Positions 1 through 8,849 of a DNA stretch of 64,000 nt are shown in pieces. Under the pieces are notes generated by a model that saw only the letters and a program-made list of their open reading frames with translations, ran no database searches and had not been told where the DNA came from. The stretch is taken from the NCBI RefSeq assembly GCF_900107395.1, contig NZ_FNPW01000010.1, positions 124,001 through 188,000 of the forward strand. Reading direction: 5' to 3'. Both the position numbers and the translations under genes were made by a program. The stretch is from Pseudomonas sp. NFIX28. GTDB taxonomy: Bacteria > Pseudomonadota > Gammaproteobacteria > Pseudomonadales > Pseudomonadaceae. The stretch's first letter is position 1. The number at the start of each line of letters is the position of its first letter.

Positions 1-1
1 C

Positions 2-223
2 GACCAGCCCGCAACGCCCGGACACAACTGCCTGCAAGGCACCCTGGAAGCGATCCTCGACGCCGACGACGGCCCCAGCGAAATCAGGATCGCCCTGCCC
101 AGCGGCCAGACGCTGTGCGCCCTGGCCGAACCGCTGCACCTGCGACATCTTGGCTTGAGCGCCGGCCAGCCGGTACGGGTGCAGTTCTCGCCATCCAACG
201 TGCTGCTCGGCACGCCGCTCTAG
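2..223 (+). CDS. TOBE/Mop-domain protein, C-terminal fragment (partial at window edge)
   Basis: The reading frame is open from base 2 to a TAG at 221-223, giving the last 73 residues of a longer protein. The stretch with GTLEAIL, IALPSGQTLCAL, LGLSAGQPVRVQF and NVLLGTPL has the pattern of a Mop/TOBE domain, a small beta-barrel that binds molybdate or tungstate oxyanions. Such a domain ends ModE-type molybdate regulators and the ATPase subunits of some ABC importers. The N-terminal part that would decide between them lies outside the window, so only the domain is called. Confidence 0.7.
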   Translation, partial: DQPATPGHNCLQGTLEAILDADDGPSEIRIALPSGQTLCALAEPLHLRHLGLSAGQPVRVQFSPSNVLLGTPL

Positions 224-231
224 TTTTTTTT

Positions 232-343
232 TGCCGCTGCCGCAGGCTGCGATAGTCCGGGCCACGCTGGTCGCAGGACCTCGATGGACTCAAGGTCCTC
301 GCGCCCCTTCGGGTCGATCGCAGCCTTCGGCAGCGGCTACACA
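232..343. repeat. REPIN, type B (short class)
   Basis: Two inverted arms, GCCGCTGCCGCAGGCTGCGA at the left and the complementary TCGCAGCCTTCGGCAGCGGC at the right, flank a spacer of about 70 bp. It lies between the TOBE gene stop and phoX. A T8 run directly after the TOBE stop, just before the left arm, may help termination. Confidence 0.8.
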
Positions 344-425
344 TGCGGCGAAATGCTTTCGTCGCTGCAACATGTTCGTCATCGACGCTGATTAAGGTGG
401 CTGCAAAATCCCGCAGGAGCCTGTG

Positions 426-2327
426 ATGAGCCTATTAGAAGAAGACCAACCCACCGACCTCGAGAAGATGGTCGGCCTTAGCCGCCGTGGTTTCATCAGC
501 GCCGGCGCCCTGTGCGGCGCGGCCATGTTCCTGGGTGGCAACCTGCTGAGCCGCAGCGTGCTGGCCGCCAGTGTCAGCGCCGGCTCCAGCAAGCTGCTGG
601 GCTTTGAAGGCATTGCCGCCGCCACCAGCGACACCGTCAGCCTGCCGCCAGGCTACAAGTCCTCGGTGCTGATCAGCTGGGGCCAGCCCCTGCAGAAGAA
701 CGGCCCGGCCTTCGACCCAAGCGGCAATGGCACTGCCGCGGCCCAGGAAGTCCAGTTCGGCGACAACAACGACGGCATGAGCCTGTTCGCCTTCCCGGAC
801 GACAAGAATCGCGCACTGCTGGCGATCAACAACGAATACACCAACTATCGCTACCTCTACCCTCACGGCGGCATGCCGCAGTCGGCGGAAGACGTGCGCA
901 AGGCCCTGGCCAGCGAAGGCGTGTCGGTGATCGAAGTGCAGCGTCGCAGCGGCCAGTGGCAGTTCGTCCAGGGCTCGCGCTACAACCGGCGCATCCACGG
1001 CAACGCGCCGATCCGCCTGAGCGGCCCGGCCGCCGGCCACGCGTTGATGAAAACCAGCGCCGACAAGAGCGGCCGCAAGGTCCTCGGCACCTTCCAGAAC
1101 TGCGCCAACGGCATGACGCCTTGGGGCACCTACCTGACCTGTGAAGAGAACTTCACCGACTGCTTCGGCAGCAGCAACGCCCAGCAAACGTTCAATGCCG
1201 CGCAGAAACGTTATGGCGCCTCGGCCAGCAGCCGCGACATCAACTGGCATCAATTCGACCCGCGCTTCGACCTGGCGAAAAACCCCAACGAACTCAACCG
1301 TCACGGCTGGGTCGTGGAAATCGACCCGTTCGACCCGCAGTCCAAACCGATCAAGCGCACCGCCCTGGGCCGCTTCAAGCATGAAAACGCCGCCCTGGCC
1401 GAAACCCGCGACGGGCGCGCCGTGGTCTACATGGGCGACGACGAGCGTGGCGAGTTCATCTACAAGTTCGTCAGCCGCGACCGCATCAACCATCGCAACC
1501 CCAAGGCCAACCGTGACCTGCTGGACCACGGCACGCTGTATGTGGCGATCTTCGACAACGGCGACGGCAACCCGGACCACCCGAAAGGCCAGGGCAAGTG
1601 GGTCGAGCTGACCCATGGCAAGAACGGCATCGATGCCAGCAGCGGTTTCGCCGACCAGGCCGAAGTGTTGATCCACGCCCGCCTCGCGGCCAGCGCGGTC
1701 AAGGCCACACGCATGGACCGCCCGGAATGGATCGTGGTCAGCCCGAAGGATGGCCAGGTCTACTGCACCCTGACCAACAACTCCAAACGCGGCGAAGACG
1801 GCCAGCCGGCAGGCGGCCCGAACCCACGGGAGAAAAACGTCTACGGGCAGATCCTGCGCTGGCAGACCGGCCGTGGCGACCACGGCTCGCTGGACTTCAC
1901 CTGGGACCTGTTCGTGGTGGCCGGCAACCCGGTCGTGCATGCCGGCCAGCCCAAGGGCGGTTCGTCGAACATCACCCCGCAGAACATGTTCAACAGCCCC
2001 GACGGCCTGGGTTTCGACAAGGCCGGCCGACTGTGGATCCTCACCGACGGCGACTCCAGCAACACCGGCGACTTCGCCGGCATGGGCAACAACCAGATGC
2101 TCTGTGCCGACCCGGACAGCGGTGAGATCCGCCGTTTCATGGTCGGGCCGGTGGGTTGCGAAGTCACCGGCATCACCTTCTCGCCGGATCAGCGAACCAT
2201 GTTCGTGGGCATCCAGCATCCGGGCGAAAACGGCGGTTCGACCTTCCCCGAGCACCTGCCCAACGGCAAGCCGCGTTCCTCGGTCATGGTGATCACCCGG
2301 GAAGACGGCGGCATCGTCGGCGCCTGA
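426..2327 (+). CDS. phoX: PhoX family alkaline phosphatase (DUF839), Tat-exported
   Basis: A 633-aa protein of the PhoX/DUF839 family, calcium/iron-dependent phosphomonoesterases that release phosphate from organic esters outside the cytoplasm. The N-terminus carries a twin-arginine signal: SRRGFISAG near residue 19, followed by a hydrophobic stretch and a likely cut after SVLA. Family motifs seen include FGDNNDGMS, CANGMTPWGTYLTCEENF, KHENAA and SPDGLGFDKAGRLWI. ATG 426 was chosen because AGGAG at 415-419 sits 6 nt upstream; a GTG at 423 in the same frame is too close. No Pho box was confirmed in the upstream region, which is filled by a REPIN. Family assignment is firm; substrate is inferred. 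Confidence 0.92.
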   Translation: MSLLEEDQPTDLEKMVGLSRRGFISAGALCGAAMFLGGNLLSRSVLAASVSAGSSKLLGFEGIAAATSDTVSLPPGYKSSVLISWGQPLQKNGPAFDPSGNGTAAAQEVQFGDNNDGMSLFAFPDDKNRALLAINNEYTNYRYLYPHGGMPQSAEDVRKALASEGVSVIEVQRRSGQWQFVQGSRYNRRIHGNAPIRLSGPAAGHALMKTSADKSGRKVLGTFQNCANGMTPWGTYLTCEENFTDCFGSSNAQQTFNAAQKRYGASASSRDINWHQFDPRFDLAKNPNELNRHGWVVEIDPFDPQSKPIKRTALGRFKHENAALAETRDGRAVVYMGDDERGEFIYKFVSRDRINHRNPKANRDLLDHGTLYVAIFDNGDGNPDHPKGQGKWVELTHGKNGIDASSGFADQAEVLIHARLAASAVKATRMDRPEWIVVSPKDGQVYCTLTNNSKRGEDGQPAGGPNPREKNVYGQILRWQTGRGDHGSLDFTWDLFVVAGNPVVHAGQPKGGSSNITPQNMFNSPDGLGFDKAGRLWILTDGDSSNTGDFAGMGNNQMLCADPDSGEIRRFMVGPVGCEVTGITFSPDQRTMFVGIQHPGENGGSTFPEHLPNGKPRSSVMVITREDGGIVGA

Positions 2328-2334
2328 TCGACCG

Positions 2335-2393
2335 CTTCGCGGGCAAGCCTCGCTCCTGCACCGACCTGTAGGAGCGAGGCTTGCCCGCGATAG
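2335..2393. repeat. REP pair, type A
   Basis: Head-to-head copies of the Pseudomonas REP core: CGCGGGCAAGCCTCGCTCCT, then GTAGGAGCGAGGCTTGCC. They form a long imperfect hairpin between phoX and srkA. Confidence 0.85.
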
Positions 2394-2476
2394 CGCCCTC
2401 ACAGTCACCACCTGCCATCCTTCGTGCGCTACCATGCTTGGCCGGACGCAGCAGCCTGCTGCGCGCAGGAGTCAGC

Positions 2477-3451
2477 ATGTCTCACCCGTTCGAAACCCTT
2501 ACCCCTGATCTCGTCCTCGATGCCGTCGAAAGCATCGGTTTCCTCAGCGACGCCCGCGTGCTGGCACTCAACAGTTACGAAAACCGTGTGTACCAGGTCG
2601 GCATCGAAGACGGCGAGCCGCTGATCGCCAAGTTCTATCGCCCGCAGCGCTGGAGCAACGAAGCGATCCTCGAAGAACACCGCTTCACCTTCGAACTCGC
2701 CGAATGCGAAGTGCCGGTGGTGGCGCCGTTGATTCACCAGGGCGAAAGCCTGTTCGAGCATGAAGGCTTTCGCTTTACCCTGTTCCCACGCCGTGGCGGC
2801 CGGGCACCGGAACCCGGCAATCTCGACCAGCTGTATCGCCTGGGGCAACTGCTCGGCCGCCTGCATGCGGTCGGCGCCACCCACCCGTTCGAGCATCGCG
2901 AAGCGCTGGGCGTGAAGAACTTCGGCCATGATTCGCTGACCACGCTGCTGGAAGGCAACTTCGTGCCCAAGAGCCTGCTGCCGGCCTACGAGTCGGTGGC
3001 CCGCGACCTGCTCAAGCGCGTGGAAGAGGTCTACCAGGCCACGCCGCACCAGAACATCCGCATGCACGGCGACTGCCACCCCGGCAACATGATGTGCCGC
3101 GACGAGGTGTTCCATATCGTCGACCTCGACGACTGCCGCATGGGCCCGGCGGTGCAGGACCTGTGGATGATGCTCGCCGGCGATCGCCAGGAATGCCTCG
3201 GGCAGCTGTCGGAGCTGATGGATGGCTACAGCGAATTCCATGACTTCGACCCGCGCGAGCTGGCGCTGATCGAACCGCTGCGCGCCCTGCGCCTGATGCA
3301 CTACAGCGCCTGGCTGGCGCGGCGCTGGGACGACCCGGCGTTCCCCCGCAGCTTCCCCTGGTTCGGCAGCGAGCGTTATTGGGGCGACCAGGTGCTGGCG
3401 TTGCGCGAACAACTTTCGGCGCTCAACGAAGAACCACTGAAACTGTTCTGA
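2477..3451 (+). CDS. srkA: Stress response serine/threonine protein kinase SrkA (RdoA/YihE)
   Basis: 324 aa, close to the usual 328 aa of the family. This is a eukaryotic-like kinase of the APH/choline kinase fold that protects cells from oxidative and envelope stress. The catalytic loop MHGDCHPGNMM lies near residues 196-206 and the metal-binding IVDLDD near 214-219. The start at ATG 2477 is set by AGGAG at 2467-2471; an upstream in-frame extension lacks this signal. It stands alone between two REP clusters, so no operon is apparent. Confidence 0.93.
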   Translation: MSHPFETLTPDLVLDAVESIGFLSDARVLALNSYENRVYQVGIEDGEPLIAKFYRPQRWSNEAILEEHRFTFELAECEVPVVAPLIHQGESLFEHEGFRFTLFPRRGGRAPEPGNLDQLYRLGQLLGRLHAVGATHPFEHREALGVKNFGHDSLTTLLEGNFVPKSLLPAYESVARDLLKRVEEVYQATPHQNIRMHGDCHPGNMMCRDEVFHIVDLDDCRMGPAVQDLWMMLAGDRQECLGQLSELMDGYSEFHDFDPRELALIEPLRALRLMHYSAWLARRWDDPAFPRSFPWFGSERYWGDQVLALREQLSALNEEPLKLF

Positions 3452-3472
3452 CCCCCATCCCTGACCCGCCCC

Positions 3473-3561
3473 GTAGGAGCGAGGCTTGCCCGCGATAGCC
3501 TCGCCGCGGTAGTTCTGATGCACCGTGGTGTATTGATCGCGGGCAAGCCTCGCTCCTACAG
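3473..3561. repeat. REPIN, type A
   Basis: GTAGGAGCGAGGCTTGCC at the left and its inverse GGGCAAGCCTCGCTCCTAC at the right, with a spacer of about 40 bp. Intergenic, between srkA and rarD. Confidence 0.85.
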
Positions 3562-3671
3562 GACCCGATTGATCACAAAAGCCGGCAACCAGGATGACGC
3601 CGACAAAGACACGGCCTGACAAACCTCCTTACAATCACCCACTTTGTTAGCTGCCTAAGCAAGGATTCTGC

Positions 3672-4559
3672 ATGCAAGCCGCCAACCCGCGCCGCGGGTA
3701 CATCCTGGGCCTGAGCGCCTACATCATCTGGGGCCTGTTCCCGCTCTACTTCAAAGCCATCGCCAGCGTGCCCGCCGTGGAAATCATCATCCACCGGGTG
3801 CTCTGGTCCGCGCTGTTCGGCGCCCTGCTGCTGATGGTCTGGAAGCATCCCGGCTGGTGGCGCGAACTGCGGGAAAACCCCAGGCGCCTGGCGATCCTGG
3901 CCCTGAGCGGCACCCTGATCGCGGCCAACTGGCTAACCTATGTATGGTCGGTGAACAACGGGCGCATGCTCGAAGCCAGCCTGGGTTACTACATCAACCC
4001 GCTGGTGAACGTGCTGCTGGGCATGCTGATCCTCGGCGAGCGGCTGCGGCGCATGCAATGGCTGGCGGTGGGCCTGGCGGCGGTCGGCGTGGCGCAACAG
4101 GTGTGGCAGGTCGGCAGCCTGCCGTGGGTCTCGCTGATGCTGGCGCTGACCTTCGGTTTCTACGGGCTGATCCGCAAGCAGGCGCCGGTCAAGGCGCTGC
4201 CGGGGCTGGTGGTGGAAACCTGGATGCTGGTGCCGATCGCCCTCGCCTGGCTGTTGTTCAACCCCAGCGCCAGCAGTGCCCAGGCGGCATTCTGGACCAG
4301 CTCCGAAGCCTGGTGGCTGGTGGCGGCCGGCCCCGTCACCCTGGTGCCGCTGGTGTGCTTCAACGCCGCGGCCCGCCACCTGCCCTACACCACCCTGGGC
4401 TTTTTGCAGTACCTGGCACCGACCCTGGTGCTGCTGCAGGCGGTACTGCTGTTCGACGAGCACCTGTCGTCGAGCACCCTGGTGGCGTTCATGTTTATCT
4501 GGGCGGGCCTGGCGGTGTACAGCGTGGATGCCTGGATAAGCCTGCGCAAACGCAGCTGA
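3672..4559 (+). CDS. rarD: EamA-family transporter RarD
   Basis: A 295-aa integral inner-membrane protein of the drug/metabolite transporter superfamily, similar in length to E. coli RarD. About ten hydrophobic segments are visible, starting with GYILGLSAYIIWGLFPLYFKA. The RarD signature region NWLTYVWSVNNGRMLEASLGY lies near residues 88-108. The first half of the family architecture (EamA 1) and a weaker second half are both present. Family members are annotated as chloramphenicol-sensitivity proteins, but the natural substrate is not established. A candidate hairpin follows the stop. Confidence 0.9.
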   Translation: MQAANPRRGYILGLSAYIIWGLFPLYFKAIASVPAVEIIIHRVLWSALFGALLLMVWKHPGWWRELRENPRRLAILALSGTLIAANWLTYVWSVNNGRMLEASLGYYINPLVNVLLGMLILGERLRRMQWLAVGLAAVGVAQQVWQVGSLPWVSLMLALTFGFYGLIRKQAPVKALPGLVVETWMLVPIALAWLLFNPSASSAQAAFWTSSEAWWLVAAGPVTLVPLVCFNAAARHLPYTTLGFLQYLAPTLVLLQAVLLFDEHLSSSTLVAFMFIWAGLAVYSVDAWISLRKRS

Positions 4560-4562
4560 TCA

Positions 4563-4657
4563 ATAAACGTACAAACCTCTACAGGCCACGGCTACCGTGG
4601 CCTGCGCCTATCCTTCCCAAGGTTATCCACAGCGTGATCCCCGGCGTTTGTGCACAA
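4563..4657 (+). repeat. DnaA-box element copy E0
   Basis: Perfect DnaA box TTATCCACA at 4623-4631. An inverted box-like TGTGCACAA lies at 4649-4657, exactly 26 bp from box start to box start. A CGTACAAACCTCTACAGG motif lies at the same upstream offset as in the 41.3-42.0 kb copies, but the T-run is missing. A short perfect hairpin (AGGCCACGG / CCGTGGCCT) lies inside at about 4582-4602 and may act as the rarD terminator without a T-run. Confidence 0.6.
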
Positions 4658-4674
4658 GCCCTTGAAATTGCCGG

Positions 4675-4769
4675 TTTTTTGATCAGATCCTGACAAGCCA
4701 CGGCCGGCCTGGGCTGGCGGCGGGTCTCTACAGGTTATCCACAGGCGCATGCACGCTAAAACTGGATAA
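4675..4769 (+). repeat. DnaA-box element copy E1
   Basis: TTTTTT at 4675-4680, perfect DnaA box TTATCCACA at 4735-4743 (60 bp from T-run start), and an inverted degenerate box ending TGGATAA at 4761-4769 (26 bp offset). The geometry is identical to the four tandem copies after gbcA. Confidence 0.65.
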
Positions 4770-4783
4770 CCCGGTTCTACGGT

Positions 4784-5302
4784 CTACACCTCGCTGCGCA
4801 GCACCAATTCCACCATCAGGTCATCGGCCAGGGTTTCCAGGCGCGACTGCAGCACGTCGAGGGACAAGGTCAGTGGCACCGCCAGCACCGCTTCGGCGTG
4901 GAACAGCGGCTCGCTGCTCATGGGCGCCGGGCGCACTTCGGTCACCAGCCGCTCCAGGTTCACCCCCTGCTCGCTCAACAGACGAGTGATATCGCGCACG
5001 ATGCCCGGCCGGTCATTGCCCACCAGTTCCATGGCGATCGGCTTCCAGGTGCAGGACTGTTCGATGCCGCTCTCGGCAATCAGCACCCGAATGCCCTGGG
5101 CCGACAAGCCCTGCAAGGCGTCCACCAGCTCGTCATAGGCTTCCGCCGGCACGCCGACCCGCAAGATGCCGGCGAACTGCCCGGCCATGCGCGACATGCG
5201 GCTCTCCAGCCAGTTGCCGCCGTGCTCGGCGATGCATTGGGCGATGCGCTCGACCTGTCCAGGCTTGTCCGGGGCGAATACGGTGAGTACGAGGTGGTCC
5301 AT
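4784..5302 (-). CDS. ACT-domain regulator, glycine cleavage repressor GcvR-like
   Basis: 172 aa built from two ACT domains: residues about 1-80, starting MDHLVLTVFAPDKPGQVERIA, and about 90-170, with LVGNDRPGIVRDITRLL. The DKPG and DRPGIV turns are typical ligand-binding ACT loops. The size and two-domain layout match GcvR, which modulates GcvA control of glycine cleavage in enterobacteria. The role in Pseudomonas is inferred only. It is transcribed toward rarD and away from glcB. Confidence 0.82.
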   Translation of the reverse strand: MDHLVLTVFAPDKPGQVERIAQCIAEHGGNWLESRMSRMAGQFAGILRVGVPAEAYDELVDALQGLSAQGIRVLIAESGIEQSCTWKPIAMELVGNDRPGIVRDITRLLSEQGVNLERLVTEVRPAPMSSEPLFHAEAVLAVPLTLSLDVLQSRLETLADDLMVELVLRSEV

Positions 5303-5374
5303 GGCGCAACCCTCTGTCAGGACTTTAGTTGTAGAAGGTCAAGTATAGGCAAGCCGCCGGGCGCCGCGGCCCGC

Positions 5375-5464
5375 TAGGAGCGAAGCTTGCTCGCGATGGC
5401 GTCCTGGCGATCGCCAACGATGTCGACCGAACGATCCTTATCGCGAACAAGCTTCGCTCCTGCG
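5375..5464. repeat. REPIN, type A variant
   Basis: AGGAGCGAAGCTTGCTCGCG at the left and CGCGAACAAGCTTCGCTCCT at the right, with a spacer of about 50 bp. This variant has GAAGCTTGCTC in place of GAGGCTTGCCC. Confidence 0.85.
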
Positions 5465-5852
5465 AGGAAAATCGGGGCCTGCGACAAATCGTGTACATGT
5501 TTTTAGAATTCTATGGAACAATCTGCGAGTTTTTTGAGAACATCCTGTTCCCCAGCGTGACCGCTCCGTGAACTTGAGTCGCGGAACGACGTATTTAGTC
5601 TAATTTTCACAACCGCAATTCATCATGTAGTATGCCGCAGCGCGCACTACATAACGTTGGATCGATGTCTGCCAAGGCGCAGTCGCAACCCTGAAAGCCC
5701 CGTCAGCAAAGCTCCGAGCCGTTGATTGGAACCATCCCAGCCGCCAGCGATGGCATGTACTGGTAGAAGGGTTTGTGGTTTAAATGGCCAGAGGCTTCAT
5801 TGTTAATTTGAAGAGCTGAAAAGCGAAATAGCTGAGCAGAGTGAGGCAAGCA
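5465..5852 (+). promoter_or_regulatory. glcB upstream region with candidate promoter and long leader
   Basis: A non-coding stretch of about 390 bp, noticeably richer in A+T than the surrounding genes. A plausible sigma-70 promoter is TTCACA (5606-5611) with TAGTAT (5628-5633), 16 bp apart. An interrupted inverted repeat TGTAGT (5626-5631) / ACTACA (5646-5651) overlaps the -10. A second pair, GGAACA (5515-5520) / TGTTCC (5546-5551), lies further up. If this promoter is used, glcB has a leader of more than 200 nt. No open frame with a start signal was found here. Confidence 0.4.
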
Positions 5853-8030
5853 ATGACTGAACACGTTCAAGTCGGTGGCCTGCAGGTCGCCAAAGTCCTG
5901 TTCGACTTCGTGAACAACGAAGCCATTCCCGGTACCGGCCTCACCGCCGACACGTTCTGGGCCGGCGCCGACAAGGTCATCCACGACCTGGCACCGAAGA
6001 ACAAAGCCCTACTCGCCAAACGCGACGATTTCCAGGCGCGTATCGATGCCTGGCACCAAGCCCGTGCCGGCCAGGCTCATGACGCCGTGGCCTACAAAGC
6101 CTTCCTGCAAGACATCGGTTATCTGCTGCCAGAAGCGGCGGACTTCCAGGCAACGACGCAAAACGTCGATGACGAGATCGCCCGCATGGCCGGTCCGCAG
6201 CTGGTGGTCCCGGTGATGAACGCCCGCTTCGCCCTCAACGCCTCCAACGCCCGCTGGGGCTCGCTGTACGACGCGCTCTACGGCACCGACGCCATCAGCG
6301 AAGCCGACGGCGCGGAAAAAGGCAAAGGCTACAACAAGGTGCGCGGCGACAAGGTCATCGCCTTCGCCCGCGCCTTCCTCGACGAGGCCGCGCCATTGGC
6401 TGCCGGCTCCCATGTCGACTCCACCGGCTACAAGATCGTCGATGGCAAGCTGGTGGTCGCCCTCAAGGGTGGCAGCAACAGCGGCCTGCGCGACGACGCC
6501 CAGCTGATCGGCTACCAGGGCGATGCCGCGGCACCGACTGCGGTCCTGCTGAAACACAACGGCCTGCATTTCGAGATCCAGATCGACGCCAACAGCCCGG
6601 TCGGCCAGACCGACGCCGCCGGCGTAAAAGACGTGCTGATGGAGGCGGCCCTGACCACCATCATGGACTGCGAAGACTCGGTCGCCGCCGTCGACGCCGA
6701 CGACAAGGTGGTGATCTACCGCAACTGGCTCGGCCTGATGAAGGGCGACCTGGCCGAAGAAGTGGCCAAGGGCGGCAAGAGCTTCACCCGCACCATGAAC
6801 GCCGACCGCGAATACACCGCGCCCAACGGCGGCAGCGTCAAGCTGCACGGTCGCTCGCTGCTGTTCGTGCGCAACGTGGGCCACCTGATGACCATCGACG
6901 CGATCCTCGACAACCAGGGCAACGAAGTGCCGGAAGGCATCCTCGACGGCCTGGTCACCAGCCTCGCGGCGATCCACAACCTCAATGGCAACACCTCGCG
7001 CACCAACAGCCGCACCGGCTCGGTGTACATCGTGAAGCCGAAGATGCACGGCCCGGAAGAAGCCGCCTTCACCAACGAGCTGTTCGGGCGCATCGAAGAG
7101 GTGCTGGAACTGCCGCGCAACACCCTCAAAGTCGGGATCATGGACGAGGAGCGCCGCACCACGGTCAACCTCAAGGCCTGCATCAAGGCCGCCAGCGAGC
7201 GCGTGGTGTTTATCAACACCGGCTTCCTCGACCGCACAGGCGATGAAATCCACACCTCCATGGAAGCCGGCGCCGTGGTGCGCAAGGCCGAGATGAAGGC
7301 CGCCAAGTGGATCGGCGCCTACGAGAACTGGAACGTCGACATCGGCCTGAGCACCGGCCTGCAAGGTCGCGCGCAGATCGGCAAAGGCATGTGGGCCATG
7401 CCCGACCTGATGGCCGCCATGCTCGAACAGAAAATCGCCCACCCGCTGGCCGGCGCCAACACCGCCTGGGTGCCGTCGCCTACCGCCGCGGCCCTGCATG
7501 CCCTGCATTACCACAAGGTCGACGTGTTCGCCCGCCAGGCCGAACTGGCCAAGCGTGCCCGCGCCTCGGTAGACGACATCCTGACCATCCCGCTGGCCAG
7601 CAACACCAACTGGTCGGCCGAAGAGATCAAGAACGAACTGGACAACAACGCCCAGGGCATTCTCGGTTACGTGGTGCGCTGGATCGACCAGGGCGTCGGC
7701 TGTTCCAAGGTGCCGGACATCAACGACGTGGGCCTGATGGAAGACCGCGCCACCCTGCGTATTTCCAGCCAGCACATCGCCAACTGGCTGCGCCACGGCG
7801 TGGTTACCGAAGCCCAGGTCATGGAAAGCCTCAAGCGCATGGCGCCGGTGGTGGACCGGCAGAACGCCGGCGACACCCTGTACCGTCCGCTGGCACCGAA
7901 CTTCGACAGCAACATCGCCTTCCAGGCGGCGGTCGAACTGGTGATCGAAGGCACCAAGCAGCCCAACGGCTACACCGAGCCGGTGCTGCACCGTCGTCGT
8001 CGCGAGTTCAAGGCGCGCAACGGCCTGTGA
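5853..8030 (+). CDS. glcB: Malate synthase G
   Basis: 725 aa, matching the 723-aa E. coli GlcB. It condenses glyoxylate with acetyl-CoA to malate in the cytoplasm and serves growth on glycolate, C2 compounds and glycine-derived glyoxylate. Landmarks include TIMDCEDSVAAVDADDK, the PKMHGPEE segment, GIMDEERRTTVNL and the C-terminal LYRPLAPNFDSN. ATG 5853 is preferred over the in-frame GTG at 5841 because TGAGG precedes it at proper spacing and MTEHVQVGGLQVAK is the normal family start. A strong terminator follows. No glc operon partners are adjacent. Confidence 0.96.
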   Translation: MTEHVQVGGLQVAKVLFDFVNNEAIPGTGLTADTFWAGADKVIHDLAPKNKALLAKRDDFQARIDAWHQARAGQAHDAVAYKAFLQDIGYLLPEAADFQATTQNVDDEIARMAGPQLVVPVMNARFALNASNARWGSLYDALYGTDAISEADGAEKGKGYNKVRGDKVIAFARAFLDEAAPLAAGSHVDSTGYKIVDGKLVVALKGGSNSGLRDDAQLIGYQGDAAAPTAVLLKHNGLHFEIQIDANSPVGQTDAAGVKDVLMEAALTTIMDCEDSVAAVDADDKVVIYRNWLGLMKGDLAEEVAKGGKSFTRTMNADREYTAPNGGSVKLHGRSLLFVRNVGHLMTIDAILDNQGNEVPEGILDGLVTSLAAIHNLNGNTSRTNSRTGSVYIVKPKMHGPEEAAFTNELFGRIEEVLELPRNTLKVGIMDEERRTTVNLKACIKAASERVVFINTGFLDRTGDEIHTSMEAGAVVRKAEMKAAKWIGAYENWNVDIGLSTGLQGRAQIGKGMWAMPDLMAAMLEQKIAHPLAGANTAWVPSPTAAALHALHYHKVDVFARQAELAKRARASVDDILTIPLASNTNWSAEEIKNELDNNAQGILGYVVRWIDQGVGCSKVPDINDVGLMEDRATLRISSQHIANWLRHGVVTEAQVMESLKRMAPVVDRQNAGDTLYRPLAPNFDSNIAFQAAVELVIEGTKQPNGYTEPVLHRRRREFKARNGL

Positions 8031-8052
8031 TCCTGCGTTAACGCGGTAAAAG

Positions 8053-8084
8053 AAAAGCCCCGATCCTGCGATCGGGGCTTTTTT
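8053..8084 (+). terminator. Rho-independent terminator of glcB
   Basis: A perfect 8-bp stem GCCCCGAT / ATCGGGGC (8057-8064 and 8071-8078) with a 6-nt loop is flanked by four A on the left and six T on the right. The A/T symmetry means it could also work for the gene converging from the right. Confidence 0.93.
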
Positions 8085-8142
8085 GTGGGTTCTGCGAAAC
8101 CGTATCGCCGGCAAGCGCGCTCCCGCACATCGCCGCACCGGC

Positions 8143-8589
8143 CTAGCGCGCCACTCCCAGCTCGTGCTTGACCAGCGCCAGCAGCTTGCCGGTGTCGATG
8201 GGCTTGAGCAGGAAATCCACCACGCTCAGGTGCATAGCGGCGATGGCGTCGCGTACATCGGCATCGCCGGAAATGATAATGATCGGCAGCGCCGCGCGCT
8301 CCGATTCTCGCACCTGGCGTATCAGGTCCAGGCCGTTGCAGGGGGCCATGCGCAGGTCGGTGATCAGCAAGCCGATCGACTTGTTCGAGTTCAACAGTTC
8401 AAGCGCTGCCTTGCCACTGGCTGCGGTCATGCAGCGAATGCCATCCAGCCCCAGGATCTCCGACAGCAATTCACGGGCGTCCTTGTCATCATCGGCGATC
8501 AACACGCGCTGGGGCGGCAGATCAGGCTCGAGCATCACGGCGTTCAACGCCTCGCGCTCGGCATCACTCAAAATATCGTGGTCGGACAT
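8143..8589 (-). CDS. Stand-alone receiver-domain response regulator
   Basis: 148 aa. A short N-terminal tail of about 30 residues is followed by one CheY-like receiver: acidic pocket IADDDKDAR, phospho-acceptor Asp in LLITDLRMAP, Thr/Ser switch in IIIISGDAD, and conserved Lys in LLKPID. There is no output domain, so it probably acts by protein contact. ATG 8589 (MSDHDIL) was chosen over an in-frame GTG at 8625 because the GTG has no clear ribosome site. No kinase is adjacent; the divergent neighbour is the cNMP/CBS nucleotidyltransferase-like protein, a possible but unproven partner. Confidence 0.85.
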   Translation of the reverse strand: MSDHDILSDAEREALNAVMLEPDLPPQRVLIADDDKDARELLSEILGLDGIRCMTAASGKAALELLNSNKSIGLLITDLRMAPCNGLDLIRQVRESERAALPIIIISGDADVRDAIAAMHLSVVDFLLKPIDTGKLLALVKHELGVAR

Positions 8590-8849
8590 GGCGTTCTCTA
8601 CATATTCAAATCGATCCCCTAGCACAGTGGTCAGACATCGCTAAGCAGGCCTCCAATGTGCACTTCGTCGGATTTTTTTCCAAGAGGCCGGATAAGTACT
8701 TTTTTCGCAGTTTTGACACCTGCTTGAAGCCAATTAACAGGTGAAAAACCGCTACCTAGACTTACGTCCAATGGGCACCTTCGAGCGTGGGGCCGACCAT
8801 GGCCCGCAGACCCGACCACGACAAATCCAAAAAGACTGCGGTAATGGTT

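Noticed and set aside
435..2435. Long (666-codon) minus-strand open frame opposite phoX
   Set aside because: High third-position G+C produces antisense frames; the PhoX frame has a ribosome site, Tat signal and family motifs, and the antisense frame has none.
6009..8138. 709-codon minus-strand open frame opposite glcB
   Set aside because: It mirrors malate synthase codons, has low-complexity His/Ala/Val-rich translation and no recognisable domain.
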